Shown one piece after another: positions 15,472 through 22,981 of a stretch of 25,493 bases of DNA; positions within the stretch are counted from its first letter, which is position 1, and the number at the start of each line of letters is the position of its first letter. The translations under genes were made by a program, and so were the position numbers. This stretch comes from UMGS1766 sp963660915. Its GTDB lineage: Bacteria > Bacillota > Clostridia > Oscillospirales > Oscillospiraceae. The notes under the pieces were generated by a model that saw only the letters and a program-made list of their open reading frames with translations, was not told the DNA's origin and ran no database searches. The stretch is from positions 1 to 25,493 of the forward strand of contig CAVLAO010000024.1 in NCBI GenBank assembly GCA_963660915.1. Direction: 5' to 3'.

Positions 15472-15567
15472 TCAATGCTCTGAGTCATACTCTTCAGGCA
15501 TGATTTCGACCATGTTCATAAAAAGCTCAATATACTCCTCAGTTGTCTTTTCCTTACCGTCCAACAC
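15472..15567 (-). CDS. Tiny ORF (31 aa) after the minor head gene
   Basis: GTG at 15567, nine bases after AAAGGGG, which lies inside the end of the minor head gene. The frame reads MLDGKEKTTEEYIELFMNMV and ends in an acidic tail (MPEEYDSEH). It is probably helical. No family is recognised. Its spacing and ribosome binding site support translation. Confidence 0.45.
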   Translation of the reverse strand: MLDGKEKTTEEYIELFMNMVEIMPEEYDSEH

Positions 15568-15572
15568 GGAAA

Positions 15573-17318
15573 TCAACCCCTTTCAGCACCATAATCATAG
15601 CAGTGTTTTAGAAAATAATCAACGGCTTTTCCGTTATTCCCAGGATATTTAGTTAGAGCATCAGACATAACCGAACGTGCCGCACTAAAATCAAAACTTT
15701 CTTTCTTTGTTACGTACCACACTTTTCCCTGATTTGTAACTATCGTCATTGTTTTTATAGACGCATAGTTCATAAACAAGGAAATATCATTCATGGAGAA
15801 ATAACTACTACCGGGATGATTATGACACAACGTCAGGTTTTGAATACCGCCAGTATGTAACCAATGGAAGGACACGGGGTCGGCTTCAATCTCCACGGAA
15901 TCAACATCTCCTTTAACAAATGGGGTTCTTTTGCCAGTAGTGTTATTGATTAGGCAAGCAACCTCGTTGCTATCGTTCTCGTCCCTTGCGTACTCCAGTA
16001 GTGATTTATGGGTTTTCTGCAACTCATTCTCCATCCCATCAGCTAGACCGTGCGGTTTAACGACACCGACCTTTTCAATCGCTTGGTCCGTGATTGCGAC
16101 CTTCTTGCCACGGTTCTTCTGATTTAACTCATTCGATTCTGTATATTGCACTTTCGTCCGCTCACGTTGTTCCGGCAGTCCTGCTTTCTTGCTGAATTGC
16201 TGGTACTTATAGGTCAATCTGCGGATTTTCGCATTGACAGCGTTATATTCATCGGTCAAGCCTGCCGCTTTATAAGAAGAACGCTCTCGCTTTAATCTGC
16301 GGAGCGTTCTTTCTATCTCTCTTTGCTTTTGCGTTGCGGTATAGCCATCATATTCCCTGCCCTCATACTGGAAGGTGCGGTTTTTGCCCTTCATGGCATT
16401 CAATTCATCATCCGTATAAGTTCGCTCTGACACGCCCTCAACAAACGCATGGAAGGAATGTCGGCAGTTCCAACCACCCAAACCTTCACCAGACCCATAG
16501 CCAGTGTGACGGATGAAATCAGGATAATCACCAGTGGATAACCTCGGTTTTTCCGTCCATCGGTATACCTTGCCTTGCCACATTTCATGGTTGGCAGGTT
16601 CAAATCCTCGGTTACGTGCGCCTACATGAGCAGATACTTCCACCAAGTCGGTATACAAGCTGTCCATCGCCTTTTCAGCGAATTTCAAGCAGAGCTGATT
16701 TGCACCTGTCAATACCGCCCTTCTGACGGCAACATCCATCTGGTCGATCTTGCCGCTTTCGTAACTGACCGTCTTAATGCCGCTTTTCGCCAGTGTGCGC
16801 ACTGCATAACGGATTGCCTGTTCGTAATTCATCGCTCCGCTCTGAATCTGGATAATCGCATTGTCGATTGCCCATTGATAGGCTTTTGCAGGTTTCAGCA
16901 TTGTGCGTCCTGAGTCCACCAGAAAGCCCATAGAGCCGCTTAAATTCTGGTAGGTATCCAATGTCTGCTGTTGGATTGCACTGGTCACTGTGCCTGTCAG
17001 AATCGGTCTGAATGAGGTTAAGCCCATCTGTGACTGCATATCCGTGTAAAATCGGGTATTCTGCGTCACAACGTCTGACATGATGGATTGAATTTTCGTT
17101 TTGCCCTTGCCAGTTGCGTCCTGAATCATCCGCTCAATGTCCGCATTGGACACATCACGCAGTTTCTTCAGGTCGGGGACGGTAATTCGTGCAAGGTATC
17201 GTGCCGCTTCTAACTTCGTGCAGATACCCTCTAACACATCGTCCTCAACCTGACGGAACAGCTCTGCAACGCTTTCCGGCAGGGCATCTAACACTTCGGG
17301 AGTGTATGGATATTTCAT
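15573..17318 (-). CDS. Phage minor head protein (min_cap2/MuF type) with C-terminal JAMM-like domain
   Basis: A 581-aa protein. Residues about 1-300 are a phage minor capsid protein 2 type of head protein, with NHEMWQGKVY (243-252) and TGYGSGEGLGGWNCRHSF (272-289). A charged helical linker follows (about 320-400). The C-terminal ~150 residues are a separate domain with E452, HNHP (499-502), S508 and D511, a pattern like the JAMM/RadC-type metalloprotease or nuclease-like fold. MuF proteins bind the portal inside the head and their C-terminal domains are often toxins or effectors that may travel with the DNA. It overlaps the portal gene by 4 bases (ATGA). The function of the C-terminal domain is inferred from motifs only. 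Confidence 0.85.
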   Translation of the reverse strand: MKYPYTPEVLDALPESVAELFRQVEDDVLEGICTKLEAARYLARITVPDLKKLRDVSNADIERMIQDATGKGKTKIQSIMSDVVTQNTRFYTDMQSQMGLTSFRPILTGTVTSAIQQQTLDTYQNLSGSMGFLVDSGRTMLKPAKAYQWAIDNAIIQIQSGAMNYEQAIRYAVRTLAKSGIKTVSYESGKIDQMDVAVRRAVLTGANQLCLKFAEKAMDSLYTDLVEVSAHVGARNRGFEPANHEMWQGKVYRWTEKPRLSTGDYPDFIRHTGYGSGEGLGGWNCRHSFHAFVEGVSERTYTDDELNAMKGKNRTFQYEGREYDGYTATQKQREIERTLRRLKRERSSYKAAGLTDEYNAVNAKIRRLTYKYQQFSKKAGLPEQRERTKVQYTESNELNQKNRGKKVAITDQAIEKVGVVKPHGLADGMENELQKTHKSLLEYARDENDSNEVACLINNTTGKRTPFVKGDVDSVEIEADPVSFHWLHTGGIQNLTLCHNHPGSSYFSMNDISLFMNYASIKTMTIVTNQGKVWYVTKKESFDFSAARSVMSDALTKYPGNNGKAVDYFLKHCYDYGAERG

Positions 17319-18739
17319 TCAATCTCACTCTGCTCTTCATCGGTCATTTCTTCCATTTTCGGCAGGTTCTTTTTTGCTTCATCGTCCGACTCGCTCATCC
17401 ACTTTGCACGGAACTCCCAATCACACATAATGCCGGAGCTGAGAAGTTGAACATCTCTGGTAAACTCGGAGTTTTTGTCCTCAATGATGGAATCATCGAA
17501 GTCAATCTTAATTCTGACCTCATCGTTGAGATTTTCACCCATGCCGATGTTGCCCATGCGCAGGATAATCCGGCATAGCTCGGTCAAAACCTGTTCCAGA
17601 ATGACTTCATGCTTCTTAATCGACCGAAACAGCGTGGAGTTTTCGGAGATAACCTGTGTTGCTGTGGTCATATCAGGTGCATCGAACTTGTAATAGGCTT
17701 CGCCAAATCCGCACTTGCTTGCCAGAATATTTAACTGGTCTTGCAAGCCGATATTCAACTGTGAGCTTCTCAGCTCAGGTGCGACCGCCTGAACAGGAGA
17801 ATCACCCGAAGCATCTTCAGGCAATAAATAAAACCGCCTGTCCTCACTTGAAACAGTCGGTTTTCCTGTGTCCCAGCTCGTTGCCGCCATCTTGACCAGC
17901 AAGAACATAGGACCATTCTCAAATTCGTTTACATAGCAGTCGTAGGCGCAGTCAACGCCCCTCAGTACGTCAATCGCATTCGCAAAGACTGCCACACCAA
18001 CAGGCAACAGATAGTCGTAGTTATTCACCACATTCGGGCGGTCAATCACAAACTGCCTTTTATCCGAACCAGTGTAGACAATGGGTGGAATATTCTCAAA
18101 CCCTCTCACGTCCGCTAAATCAACGTCTGTCAGGTATTCATGGTCGTACTGGTATACCTTGTTCTCAATCACATAAAGTCCGTCAGCGTCCTTGTGGTGG
18201 ATTTGCAGATACAAGTAATTATGCCCATCCACAAAGAACTGGCTGTCAAAGGCGCATTCGGAGATGTAACCATTCTGCCATGTCAGAGGGAAGATGTGCT
18301 CAATGGTCACGTAATCAATGGCAATTCCTGCGCCTGCACCGGGCGAGATGTTGCCCATCTCATCCAACGTCTGACCTGTGATACGGGGAATGTAGGCTGT
18401 TGTGCCGAAGGCGCATTTCAATTCCTGCATTTCCGAGATTTTTACCCAGAAGTTGTTTTCTGTGAAGATACGGTCAAGAAAATCCTGCTCTGCTTTTCCC
18501 TCAGCAACGATTTTCACCTTTTCGTTCATGAGCAGATTTGCCCAGTCCTCACAGACTTTCTTTGCCATGCCCATACTGGCACGTTCGCATTCTACCCACT
18601 TACTGCCGTTAAAACGCTTGTAGCGGTGGAAATCACGTACTCTGCCCATGTACCATGACTTCCATACCGCTACTTGTGAGTAAAATTCTTCGGGAATGGT
18701 TTCATATCCCAATTCATGGAGTTTTCCGATAACGGTCAT
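17315..18739 (-). CDS. Phage portal protein (SPP1 gp6-like)
   Basis: A 474-aa protein of the SPP1 gp6/A118 portal family, the dodecameric ring at the head vertex through which DNA is packaged and ejected. The N-terminus with WKSWYMGRVRDFHRYKRFNG and the following WVECERASMGMAKKVCEDWANLL is characteristic. The C-terminus is acidic (EEMTDEEQSEIE). Full length for this family. It overlaps terL and the minor head gene by 4 bases each, so the three are translationally coupled. Confidence 0.92.
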   Translation of the reverse strand: MTVIGKLHELGYETIPEEFYSQVAVWKSWYMGRVRDFHRYKRFNGSKWVECERASMGMAKKVCEDWANLLMNEKVKIVAEGKAEQDFLDRIFTENNFWVKISEMQELKCAFGTTAYIPRITGQTLDEMGNISPGAGAGIAIDYVTIEHIFPLTWQNGYISECAFDSQFFVDGHNYLYLQIHHKDADGLYVIENKVYQYDHEYLTDVDLADVRGFENIPPIVYTGSDKRQFVIDRPNVVNNYDYLLPVGVAVFANAIDVLRGVDCAYDCYVNEFENGPMFLLVKMAATSWDTGKPTVSSEDRRFYLLPEDASGDSPVQAVAPELRSSQLNIGLQDQLNILASKCGFGEAYYKFDAPDMTTATQVISENSTLFRSIKKHEVILEQVLTELCRIILRMGNIGMGENLNDEVRIKIDFDDSIIEDKNSEFTRDVQLLSSGIMCDWEFRAKWMSESDDEAKKNLPKMEEMTDEEQSEIE

Positions 18740-19974
18740 GCAATCACTCCCATCCGTCTGGAAACACGCTCTAATGCGTAACGTGTGGCATCAATGAGAT
18801 GGTTATTCGCATCAGGATATCCCGAAATAATCTCATCGTCCTTGTTCCGCTCATATTCGTATTCCGAAAATTCTTTCAATGCGTTCGGCGTTCTGCGGTT
18901 ATCGATCACGATTTTCCGCTTCTGCAACCATTTCATGCCGTAGTCAATACTGCCAGGACCTTTCACTGCCGCCTGCGCAGGCAAGCCCATTGCACGGAAG
19001 TCTGCAACGCTCTTCGGTTCTGCGCTGTCGCAGGTGATATAGGCATCCTTATACCCACGCTCCAGAAGGAGCTTTGCACTTTCCTCATTCGGCAGTTTGT
19101 TCTGATAGATCTCGTCAATCAGATAGATGGTTTCTCTTGCACGGTCATAATGCAGGCGAATAAAGGCAAACGGGTCAGGAAACCAGCCCCAGTCACAGCC
19201 CATGTAGATTCGGTCAAACGAAGCAATCTCTTCGTCTGTTATCTCTCTCAATTCCAAGTTCTCAAATACGTTACTGCCGCACCCGACAGGAATGCCCAGA
19301 TATTCATGCTGATATGCGTTTGCATCCGTTTCCTTCAAATGCTCTGCTTCAGCCAGAAATTGTTCGCCCAGCCACTGCGGAGGAGCTTCCAGATACGTGC
19401 TCTTATGGCACAGTCTCTCAGGACGTTCCTCCAAGCTGTCTCTGTTCGCCCAGTTATCTCGGCTCAGAGGAGGGTTATAGCTCTCAAAATTCCAGAAGGT
19501 CGGACCGCCACGCATGGTGGACTGCAAGATGTTTCGTATCTCCGACCGACCTGAAAACTGGTCTTTCTCTTCAAAGTGCGTTATCGCTATATACCCGAAC
19601 GGTACTTTGATGGATTTAATCTTCGTCGGGTCATCCGCACCACGGAACATAATCTTCTGCCCGGTGGGCTTATACACCAGTTCCATCGGATTCACTCTTG
19701 CCTTCCACAAGTGCGCCATGCCCAATTCACCAATCGCCCACACGTACTGTGCATACACGCTGTCTCTCAGCGTATTCGCCACTTTACGCAGTACCAGCGC
19801 ATGAGTGCCGGGATTCTGTATCAGCAATAGCGGAATCATCAGTGAAACAAAAGATGACTTCAGCGAACCACGTCCTCCGCTAAAGTCATAGTGTGTGTGC
19901 TCATGCCCAAGTATGTCCTTCGTTATGCCGTAAAATGCAGGTCCAATCTTATCACTCAGCTTTATCTTAGACAT
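18736..19974 (-). CDS. terL: Phage terminase large subunit
   Basis: A 412-aa packaging motor of the terminase_3/PBSX type. The ATPase half has Walker A GGRGSLKSS (33-41) and a Walker B-like YIAITHFEE (128-136). The nuclease half has the RNase H-fold acidic residues D261 (GCDWGWFPDP), D316 (ITCDSAEP) and D395 (NHLIDATRYA). All key residues are present, so the enzyme looks intact. The start is the ATG at 19974, 8 bases inside the end of terS, after AAGGTGGAG. A longer frame to 20049 would run deep into terS and is rejected. Confidence 0.93.
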   Translation of the reverse strand: MSKIKLSDKIGPAFYGITKDILGHEHTHYDFSGGRGSLKSSFVSLMIPLLLIQNPGTHALVLRKVANTLRDSVYAQYVWAIGELGMAHLWKARVNPMELVYKPTGQKIMFRGADDPTKIKSIKVPFGYIAITHFEEKDQFSGRSEIRNILQSTMRGGPTFWNFESYNPPLSRDNWANRDSLEERPERLCHKSTYLEAPPQWLGEQFLAEAEHLKETDANAYQHEYLGIPVGCGSNVFENLELREITDEEIASFDRIYMGCDWGWFPDPFAFIRLHYDRARETIYLIDEIYQNKLPNEESAKLLLERGYKDAYITCDSAEPKSVADFRAMGLPAQAAVKGPGSIDYGMKWLQKRKIVIDNRRTPNALKEFSEYEYERNKDDEIISGYPDANNHLIDATRYALERVSRRMGVIA

Positions 19975-20410
19975 CGACCACAATCTCCACCTTTTCGCCT
20001 GCACTCGCTCCATCGTCCACAGGCTTGTCCTTCCAATGGTCAGGGTCACGGTTCTTTAACACAAAGCACTGAGCACCAATACTGGGCTGTACCCATCGCT
20101 TGTGCTTTACCTCATGCACCTTTGCCTCCCCATTCGGACTAATCCATTCCTCACGAGTGACTTCCTCTACCCAATACCCCTGCGCTGTCTTAAACAACGC
20201 ATTCTCTGTTTCGTTAATCGCTATATCAGGTTTTGTCGCAAGTGCCTCCTTAAACGCAGGAAACCTTCTTGCCCATTTCGTTATCTGACTTGGATCAACC
20301 GAAATTGTTTTCGCTACATCACGATGACTCAAGCCCTTCCTTCGCCAGCCCCTGATTAGCTCTAATCCTTCCGGCGTAATCCAATAGTCATATTTCGAGC
20401 CATTTGGCAT
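19967..20410 (-). CDS. terS: Phage terminase small subunit
   Basis: A 147-aa DNA-recognition subunit of the packaging motor. The N-terminal ~60 residues form a helix-turn-helix (GLSHRDVAKTISVDPSQITK) that in this family binds the pac or cos site. The central helical part (FKEALATKPDIAINETENAL) suits oligomerisation, and the acidic end (KVEIVVDV) contacts TerL. The ATG at 20410 lies after GGAAGGAG; a longer frame to 20485 is not supported. The DNA just upstream (20490-20600) has inverted repeats and G-tracts that may be its target. Confidence 0.87.
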   Translation of the reverse strand: MPNGSKYDYWITPEGLELIRGWRRKGLSHRDVAKTISVDPSQITKWARRFPAFKEALATKPDIAINETENALFKTAQGYWVEEVTREEWISPNGEAKVHEVKHKRWVQPSIGAQCFVLKNRDPDHWKDKPVDDGASAGEKVEIVVDV

Positions 20411-20494
20411 AATTACCAACTCCTTCCAAAATAGTTTTGTGAGATTTTTTGAAAAAAATATTTTCGGTCTACACGCCGCTCCCATCCTGCGCCC

Positions 20495-20595
20495 AGGGGG
20501 GGCGGGGCTAGAACAAACGTTTCTCGCACACCTGTTCTATCGAACGTGTGTTCTAGCAGGAGTCCAGGCACGGCGGACGGGGGCGGGGGGGCGTT
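20495..20595. other. G-rich tracts flanking the inverted repeat; possible cos/pac region
   Basis: AGGGGGGGCGGGGC (20495-20508) and GGGGGCGGGGGGGCG (about 20579-20593) flank the operator-like repeats upstream of terS. Phage packaging sites are usually next to terS, and cos sites are often G/C-rich. No experimental cos is matched; this is an inference. Confidence 0.35.
20507..20557. promoter_or_regulatory. Two LexA-box-like sites in a large inverted repeat
   Basis: AGAACAAACGTTTC (20510-20523) and CGAACGTGTGTTCT (20541-20554) each match the Gram-positive LexA consensus CGAACRNRYGTTYC at 13 of 14 positions. They are 31 bases apart, about three helical turns. They lie within a perfect outer inverted repeat, GCTAGAACA (20507-20515) and TGTTCTAGC (20549-20557). 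No clear promoter is seen next to them. Confidence 0.55.
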
Positions 20596-20665
20596 TTTAT
20601 TTCATTCGTGAGCGGGTGCGGTTTGCTGTGGTGTTTTTTCGTGTCGTGCTGTGCTGTTTTGTGTG

Positions 20666-20731
20666 CCTGTATAAGGGCATGGGAAAAGCCCTTGTACAGT
20701 GTGTAGGGCTGTATAAGGGCTTTATATAAGG
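20666..20731. repeat. TATAAGGG repeats and imperfect hairpin between terS and copG
   Basis: TATAAGGG occurs three times within 70 bases, two of them as TATAAGGGC. The first copy forms an imperfect hairpin, TGTATAAGGGC with GCCCTTGTACA. It lies just beyond the copG stop and may end or process that transcript, but no T-tract follows. Together with the T/G-rich stretch before it, the gap 20411-20732 contains no convincing gene. Confidence 0.5.
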
Positions 20732-20732
20732 G

Positions 20733-20933
20733 TTATTCTGTTTTGGTGTCGTTGTCTCTTGCTATCTGGTTTGCTATCGCCCTTTTGATTAGGGCACTCA
20801 GACTCTCGCCGTGTTGTTCGGCGTGGGCCTTTAGCACGTCCCGTTGTCCCTTAGGTACGGTTATTTGAATAGTGTCATAGGCTTTTTTCCGATACCGATT
20901 TACAGCGGCTTGCTCCGCTTTGGTTGCTGGCAT
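20733..20933 (-). CDS. Ribbon-helix-helix (CopG/Arc-like) regulator
   Basis: A 66-aa protein with the RHH pattern: a short beta strand (DTIQITVP) followed by two helices (KGQRDVLKAHAEQ and SLSALIKRAIANQIARD). Such proteins bind palindromic repeats as dimers and repress their own and nearby promoters. The basic N-terminus (KAEQAAVNRYRKKAY) precedes the strand. The start is the ATG at 20933 after AAGGGAGTGGAG; an in-frame ATG six codons earlier lies over that site. It is divergent from the plus-strand cargo operon, with TACTTCATG repeats in between. Confidence 0.82.
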   Translation of the reverse strand: MPATKAEQAAVNRYRKKAYDTIQITVPKGQRDVLKAHAEQHGESLSALIKRAIANQIARDNDTKTE

Positions 20934-20985
20934 GGACTCCACTCCCTTCATATAGCGAGGGTATACGCTCCCTCAGTATAGCTAT

Positions 20986-21014
20986 ATTATAGGCGTTTTG
21001 TCTACTTCATGCAA
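20986..21014 (-). promoter_or_regulatory. Promoter of the RHH regulator gene
   Basis: On the minus strand TTGCAT (21009-21014), a 17-base spacer and a perfect TATAAT (20986-20991). The first TACTTCATG operator overlaps the -35, so autorepression is likely. Confidence 0.72.
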
Positions 21015-21094
21015 TATACATAATGCACAAATATACTTCATGAAATATGTGTACTATGTCAATATACATACTTCATGAAGTATATTATTATAAT
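21003..21094. promoter_or_regulatory. Operator cluster of the RHH regulator and cargo promoter
   Basis: Three copies of TACTTCATG begin at 21003, 21034 and 21069. The third is the perfect palindrome ATACTTCATGAAGTAT (21068-21083). It sits just upstream of a plus-strand TATAAT (21089-21094), where a bound dimer would block the cargo promoter; the matching -35 is poor. Confidence 0.7.
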
Positions 21095-21150
21095 CATGCA
21101 AGGCGGGAACGGAAACCCAACTTGACATGAACGTAAAGGAGATGAAAACA

Positions 21151-21294
21151 ATGCGCTTTGACCGTATCGCTTTGGCGGTTATGTGGTTGATAAACCACGG
21201 CGCAAGCACCGAGCAAATTCGGGACTTCCTCGAATTCGTTCTCGGTGCACCGCCGAAGTCCAGCGAAACGCCGCCGCAAACCTTCCTAAAGTAA
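21151..21294 (+). CDS. Small cargo protein (47 aa), function unknown
   Basis: ATG at 21151, nine bases after AAAGGAG. The frame begins MRFDRIALAVMWLINHGAST, probably two helices, with EQIRDFLEFVLG next and a proline-rich tail. No family is recognised. It is the first gene of the plus-strand cargo operon. Confidence 0.6.
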   Translation: MRFDRIALAVMWLINHGASTEQIRDFLEFVLGAPPKSSETPPQTFLK

Positions 21295-21315
21295 GACGGT
21301 GTTTCTAACCCAATG

Positions 21316-21339
21316 GGCAAGCGGTTTGCCCCGCTTGCC
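21316..21339 (+). other. Hairpin in the cargo leader
   Basis: GGCAAGCGG and CCGCTTGCC form a perfect 9-bp stem with loop TTTGCC. It is followed by a GGGTAACAC tag and no T-tract, so attenuation or processing is more likely than termination. Confidence 0.55.
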
Positions 21340-21393
21340 TAAAGGGTAACACAAACGAAGTACAATTTCAAGCCATGAAAAGAGGTTTTTTAT

Positions 21394-21744
21394 ATGACCG
21401 TAAAAAGATATGATTTTCAATCATGCGAAGACTACGAGGAACAACTCCCGTTCAACTATGACGAAGTTTGCGCCGTCACTGAAAACGGCTGGTTTAAAGC
21501 CGATGTTATGTGCAGTTGCAAACGGTGGAAAACAGCCGTCCGGCGATTCTTTAAGGCTTGCCCTGAATTGAAACACTGGGAAGAAGAAGTTATTGAGTCT
21601 GTGGAGTTAGGTTTTTCGCATAGCAATGACGCAAGACTTTGTGACGGCACACATAACCCTTGCTATAGCTTTAGTTGGGGCGTTGAACAACATGACGACG
21701 ATCTTTGGTATATCTATCTGAATGAAAAAGTAGACCGTTGGTAA
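21394..21744 (+). CDS. Cargo protein (116 aa), function unknown
   Basis: A 116-aa acidic protein with five cysteines, four of them grouped around CSCKRW and CDGTHNPC, and an aromatic C-terminus (DDDLWYIYLNEKVDRW). No membrane segment or known catalytic motif. The ATG follows AAAAGAGG. It is in the plus-strand cargo operon. I do not recognise a family. Its small size and acidity fit mobile-element accessory proteins, some of which counter host defences, but nothing in it proves that. Confidence 0.65.
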   Translation: MTVKRYDFQSCEDYEEQLPFNYDEVCAVTENGWFKADVMCSCKRWKTAVRRFFKACPELKHWEEEVIESVELGFSHSNDARLCDGTHNPCYSFSWGVEQHDDDLWYIYLNEKVDRW

Positions 21745-21775
21745 CAATGGGATTTTATGAAAAGGAGTATGACTT

Positions 21776-22177
21776 ATGAGCTACAACTATAACAATGAAG
21801 TATTGAACGACGTTCACAACGCTATTCAGGATTATGATTTGAGCGAATACCGGGGAGATAGGGAAGGATTCGAGGAACTGTTGAATGATGATTTGTTCAC
21901 AAACGACAGTGTAACGGGCAACGGTTCCGGGTCCTACACGTTCAACCGTTGGAAAGCACAGGAGTATGTCATGGATAACATGGACTTGTTAAGCGAAGCC
22001 CTGAATGAATTCGGTTGTAATTATGAAGATATCGGGCGGCGTTTTATGGACGAAGACTGGGAATATTTTGACGTAACAATCCGTTGCTATCTGCTATCAT
22101 GGGCGATTGATAAAGCCCTGGACTACTACGAAGATGAAGGATACTTCGATGAAGTAGACGAAGAAGAAGAAGCTTAA
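21776..22177 (+). CDS. Highly acidic cargo protein (133 aa), paralogue of the 23261 gene
   Basis: A 133-aa protein with 36 acidic against 8 basic residues, ending DEVDEEEEA. It contains SVTGNGSGSYTF (about 44-55) and a helical second half, DNMDLLSEALNEF and WEYFDVTIRCYLLSWAIDKALD. The second half aligns with the protein at 23261-23617 (DNMDLLSEAL/ENIDLLEQAL, WEYFDVTIRCYLL/WEYLDGAIREYVL, GYF/GFF). Such acidity resembles DNA-mimic anti-defence proteins such as ArdA or Ocr, but no sequence similarity to those is claimed. The ATG follows AAAGGAG. Confidence 0.7.
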   Translation: MSYNYNNEVLNDVHNAIQDYDLSEYRGDREGFEELLNDDLFTNDSVTGNGSGSYTFNRWKAQEYVMDNMDLLSEALNEFGCNYEDIGRRFMDEDWEYFDVTIRCYLLSWAIDKALDYYEDEGYFDEVDEEEEA

Positions 22178-22268
22178 AATAGTCGAAACGGGCGTTTTGC
22201 CCGTCCGAGGAGGATACCCGCCTCCCCGCTGAAGATGACAGGGTAACAAGCTAAAAGGAGTGCTTTAT

Positions 22269-22967
22269 ATGTCAAAACAAGTAGGTAACTTTTACGCCAC
22301 GGAAACAAAAAAGGTTTTGAAGTCCGCTGATACCATTTATTGCACGAAACAAGGAGAAACTATCCTGCTGAGCAACTCATATCTGCTATTCAAAATGAAG
22401 TCCTTCGAATATGAGATGATAGCTCGCCCGATAACGTGCCGAGACGCTGGCAATTGGACGATTAAGAACGGTTATGTTTCCGACAACGTGCCAGATCTTT
22501 TCAAGCTATGGAACGACTTCACGGAAAAGGCAGATACAATGCCGTGCCTAGACTCTACAAAATTCTACTACGACAACGGCGGTAAAGTGCAGGAGCGTTT
22601 ATATTACTGCGCCGATACCATGGAAACAATGGGCTTTAATTCCCTCTATGCCAGTACCATTGCGCCACGCTGGATGAAGGGAGACGGTAAAGCAAAGTTT
22701 GGTGTAGCCTATGACGGCAACTTCGAGCCCTTCGCCGTGCTATTGCCCATAGCCAATGCAGATAGAAAAGGCATTAGCCGTGCCGTCCGAGCTTTCCATA
22801 TCGAAGACGAAACAACGGCATTGCAGGAACAAATAGCCGAGCTGAAAGCATTGCTTGACAAGAAAACATTGGAGTATGATTGCCAGCTTGCCTTGAACCG
22901 TGAAAACGTCCAGCGCATAAAGGAGCTTGAAAATCAAATTGCAATCGCAACACCGTGTGTATCTTAA
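22269..22967 (+). CDS. Cargo protein (232 aa) with C-terminal coiled coil
   Basis: A 232-aa protein. The first ~170 residues are a mixed domain starting MSKQVGNFYATETKKVLKSA and ending near FEPFAVLLPIANA. The last ~50 (ETTALQEQIAELKALLDKKT and onward) are a coiled coil for oligomerisation. The ATG at 22269 lies 8 bases after AAAAGGAG; a GTG nine bases earlier is too close to that site. Similar proteins occur on clostridial mobile elements, function unknown. The pattern of strands ending in a VLLPI motif faintly recalls sliding-clamp-like folds, which is speculation. Confidence 0.68.
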   Translation: MSKQVGNFYATETKKVLKSADTIYCTKQGETILLSNSYLLFKMKSFEYEMIARPITCRDAGNWTIKNGYVSDNVPDLFKLWNDFTEKADTMPCLDSTKFYYDNGGKVQERLYYCADTMETMGFNSLYASTIAPRWMKGDGKAKFGVAYDGNFEPFAVLLPIANADRKGISRAVRAFHIEDETTALQEQIAELKALLDKKTLEYDCQLALNRENVQRIKELENQIAIATPCVS

Positions 22968-22981
22968 AGGAGGGTAACACT

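Noticed and set aside
20439..20729. 96-codon plus-strand frame in the terS-copG gap
   Set aside because: No ribosome site, composition driven by G/T-rich DNA, crosses the repeats and starts inside the terS leader; no plausible domain.
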